Assembly (NCBI GenBank): GCA_023391895.1
Contig: JAEWAC010000138.1
Location: 1-5,935, forward strand
Source of the DNA: Bacteroidota bacterium
Lineage (GTDB): Bacteria > Bacteroidota > Bacteroidia > Chitinophagales > Chitinophagaceae
Direction: 5' to 3'
DNA: 5,935 bases
Shown here: positions 4,897 through 5,935 of the stretch, piece by piece
How the letters are laid out: each line of letters begins with the position of its first letter
Position numbering within the stretch: the first letter of the stretch is position 1
Program-made: the position numbers and the translations under genes
The notes under the pieces: model-generated
The model's input: the letters and a program-made list of their open reading frames with translations, nothing else
What the model was told of the DNA's origin: nothing
Databases searched by the model: none

Positions 4897-5640
4897 TCAG
4901 GAAAAATGCTTGTTTCTTTCTTCAAAAAGGGCCTCTCTTTTTTCCCTCGATAATTTGGCGGTACCGATGGGTGCTTCCAGCACATCCTGTTCAAGAGCGA
5001 TCATGGCCTCTTGTAAAAATTCCTGCACCGGCATACCGCCGTGGGTTTGGGTTTTGTCTGTTCGCCTGTCGCTGCCCAATTCCGTATCAACGGCCGGTGG
5101 TGCTATTTCAAAAACCTGGACCGGTGTATTTCTAAGCTGGTGACGCAGCGAAAGCGTAAGGGAATGGATGGCTGCCTTGGTGGCACAATAAACCGGCATA
5201 AAAGAGAGGGGTACAAAAGCCAGCCCGGAAGAGATGTTGATGATGGCCGCATGCGGCTGTGCTGTCAGGTACTGGCTGAATAAGGAAGTCAGGTGCACTG
5301 GGGCCATAAAGTTGGTTTCCACTTCCAGTTGTACCCGGTTCAGGTCTATCGGCCGGGTCAAATCCGTCAACAGCTGTACCCCCGCATTATTGATCAGGAC
5401 ATTCACGGCCGGAAAGTGTTGTAAAACCCAGGTGGCCAGGTCTGTTCTTTGTGCTGCATCGGCAACGTCGCAAACCCGTGTGGCAATAGCCGGGTATCTT
5501 TCTTTAATTTCGTCCAGGCGGTCCTTTCGCCGGCCACAGATGATGACCTGGTTATTGCGGTGCATAAATTCTTCAGCAAACGCCAATCCAATGCCTGAAG
5601 TGCCGCCGGTTATTAAGATGGTATTGCCGCTGGTCTGCAT
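4897..5640 (-). CDS. SDR family NAD(P)-dependent oxidoreductase, DltE-like
   Basis: A 247-residue classical short-chain dehydrogenase/reductase, closest in pattern to the DltE-like subgroup. The Rossmann motif is TGGTSGIG (11-18), followed by ICGRRKDRL (34-42), CDVAD (57-61), and NNAG (84-87). The catalytic tetrad appears complete: Asn110 (ETNF), Ser138 (NISSGLAF), Tyr151 and Lys155 (YCATK). The post-catalytic block IAPPAVDTEL (179-188) has PP where most SDRs have PG, as is usual in this subgroup, and the tail GGMPVQEFLQEAM (201-213) also fits it. The double Arg after beta-2 (GRRKDR) suggests NADP(H) preference, an inference. The substrate is unknown; no dlt genes are visible, so a role in teichoic acid D-alanylation is not implied. 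It is cytoplasmic. It lies 152 bp downstream of a second SDR gene on the same strand and converges with DUF3820. Confidence 0.93.
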   Translation of the reverse strand: MQTSGNTILITGGTSGIGLAFAEEFMHRNNQVIICGRRKDRLDEIKERYPAIATRVCDVADAAQRTDLATWVLQHFPAVNVLINNAGVQLLTDLTRPIDLNRVQLEVETNFMAPVHLTSLFSQYLTAQPHAAIINISSGLAFVPLSFMPVYCATKAAIHSLTLSLRHQLRNTPVQVFEIAPPAVDTELGSDRRTDKTQTHGGMPVQEFLQEAMIALEQDVLEAPIGTAKLSREKREALFEERNKHFS

Positions 5641-5743
5641 GATCTACAGTTTAAAACGTGTAAAAAGCAGCAACAATTTTCAAGCCTGAAGCAGGCCGGT
5701 TAATAGTTTTTTGTTGGAGGCAATCAAAATGGCCATAATAGTG

Positions 5744-5763
5744 ATATGGGTTTTTTAAAAAGT
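5744..5763 (-). repeat. Copy of dispersed 20-nt intergenic repeat
   Basis: On the minus strand it reads ACTTTTTAAAAAACCCATAT, giving F-L-K-N-P-Y in the shared frame. It lies 29 nt after the stop of the upstream SDR gene, in the same orientation, and 103 bp before the start of the DltE-like SDR. Confidence 0.5.
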
Positions 5764-5792
5764 CTTGTTTGCTTACAAATAACTGTCCTTCT

Positions 5793-5935
5793 TTATTGAT
5801 TGTTATAGACTTTTAAAACAGTTTCCCTTAAGGCATCCGCCTTTTCTGAGCATACAAACCGGATGATGTCTGCCAGTGCTTCGGGCTGCACCCAGTCGGC
5901 CGGATCGGCATCAGGCATGCTAGCCCGGTTGTCGG
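5793..5935 (-). CDS. SDR family oxidoreductase, C-terminal fragment
   Basis: On the minus strand a frame enters at the right window edge and ends at TAA (5795-5793), giving 46 visible residues: DNRASMPDADPADWVQPEAL, then ADIIRFVCSEKADALRETVL and KVYNNQ. This matches the end of classical SDR enzymes, where a short N-R-x-x-M-P-D-A-D stretch precedes a W-V-x-P-E-A-[IL]-A-x-x-I helix, a [FL]-[LV]-C-S segment, and a final strand that usually reads I-x-V-Y-G. The final VYNNQ lacks the common Gly. The catalytic half is outside the window. It may share a transcript with the downstream SDR gene, but the 152-bp gap and the repeat at 5744 argue against tight coupling. Confidence 0.78.
   Translation of the reverse strand, partial: DNRASMPDADPADWVQPEALADIIRFVCSEKADALRETVLKVYNNQ

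Noticed and set aside
5234..5689. 151-codon plus-strand frame inside the DltE-like SDR
   Set aside because: It is antisense to a complete SDR with all catalytic motifs.
5684..5696. Hairpin GCCTG-AAG-CAGGC in the SDR spacer
   Set aside because: It is a 5-bp stem with no adjacent T-run on either strand, and it does not fit a terminator.
1..5935. CRISPR array, tRNA, rRNA, insertion sequence, toxin-antitoxin or known defence genes
   Set aside because: I looked for regular spaced repeats, cloverleaf-like segments, transposase or integrase motifs and small gene pairs on both strands and saw none.

Overview
The window looks like a piece of a Bacteroidota chromosome, most likely from the Chitinophagaceae or a close relative. 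This rests on the protein families present (a DUF4251 lipobox-free secreted protein, a DUF2236/MpaB-type oxygenase of the Bacteroidota kind, a DltE-like SDR), on A-rich start contexts without Shine-Dalgarno sequences, and on loosely packed genes with intergenic gaps of 100-290 bp. I see no rRNA, tRNA, CRISPR array, insertion sequence, integrase or phage gene.

Layout: (1) 1-168, minus strand, the first 56 codons of a secreted protein, cut by the window edge. (2) 169-456, a non-coding divergent spacer holding a GC hairpin with a T-run read on the minus strand and one or two copies of a short repeat. (3) 457-1221, plus, an oxygenase MpaB/DUF2236 family protein. (4) 1222-1376, a spacer with two sets of inverted repeats, the nearer set 33-60 bp before the next start. 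(5) 1377-2078, plus, a DJ-1/PfpI (Hsp31-like) protein followed by a strong 23-bp-stem hairpin at 2101-2150. (6) 2228-2455, plus, a small disordered hydrophilic protein. (7) 2622-3548, plus, a thioredoxin-reductase-like flavoprotein with a CPYC motif and no canonical NADPH motif, then a terminator candidate. (8) 3755-4273, plus, a DUF4251 exported protein. (9) 4536-4766, plus, a DUF3820 protein. (10) 4897-5640, minus, a DltE-like SDR, convergent with (9). (11) 5793-5935, minus, the C-terminal end of another SDR lying upstream of (10).

Several genes have redox or carbonyl-stress flavoured functions (DJ-1/Hsp31-like, thioredoxin-reductase-like, two SDRs, a putative heme oxygenase). They are separated by spacers and terminators, so I read this as a loose housekeeping/stress neighbourhood and not one operon or a dedicated system.

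The most unusual signal is outside the genes. A ~20-nt sequence, consensus ACTTYTTCAAAAACCCATAT, occurs in at least five spacers (341-360 plus, 2093-2112 plus, 4418-4436 minus, 4807-4826 minus, 5744-5763 minus), with a weak sixth at 198-217 minus. In one common frame all five strong copies read [FL][FL]K[NT]PY, and most differences fall at third codon positions. Three of the five sit 14-70 nt past the stop of a gene in the same orientation, and one forms the left arm of the 2101-2150 hairpin. Whether it is a dispersed intergenic repeat, a terminator-related element, a binding site or a coding remnant cannot be settled from this window.
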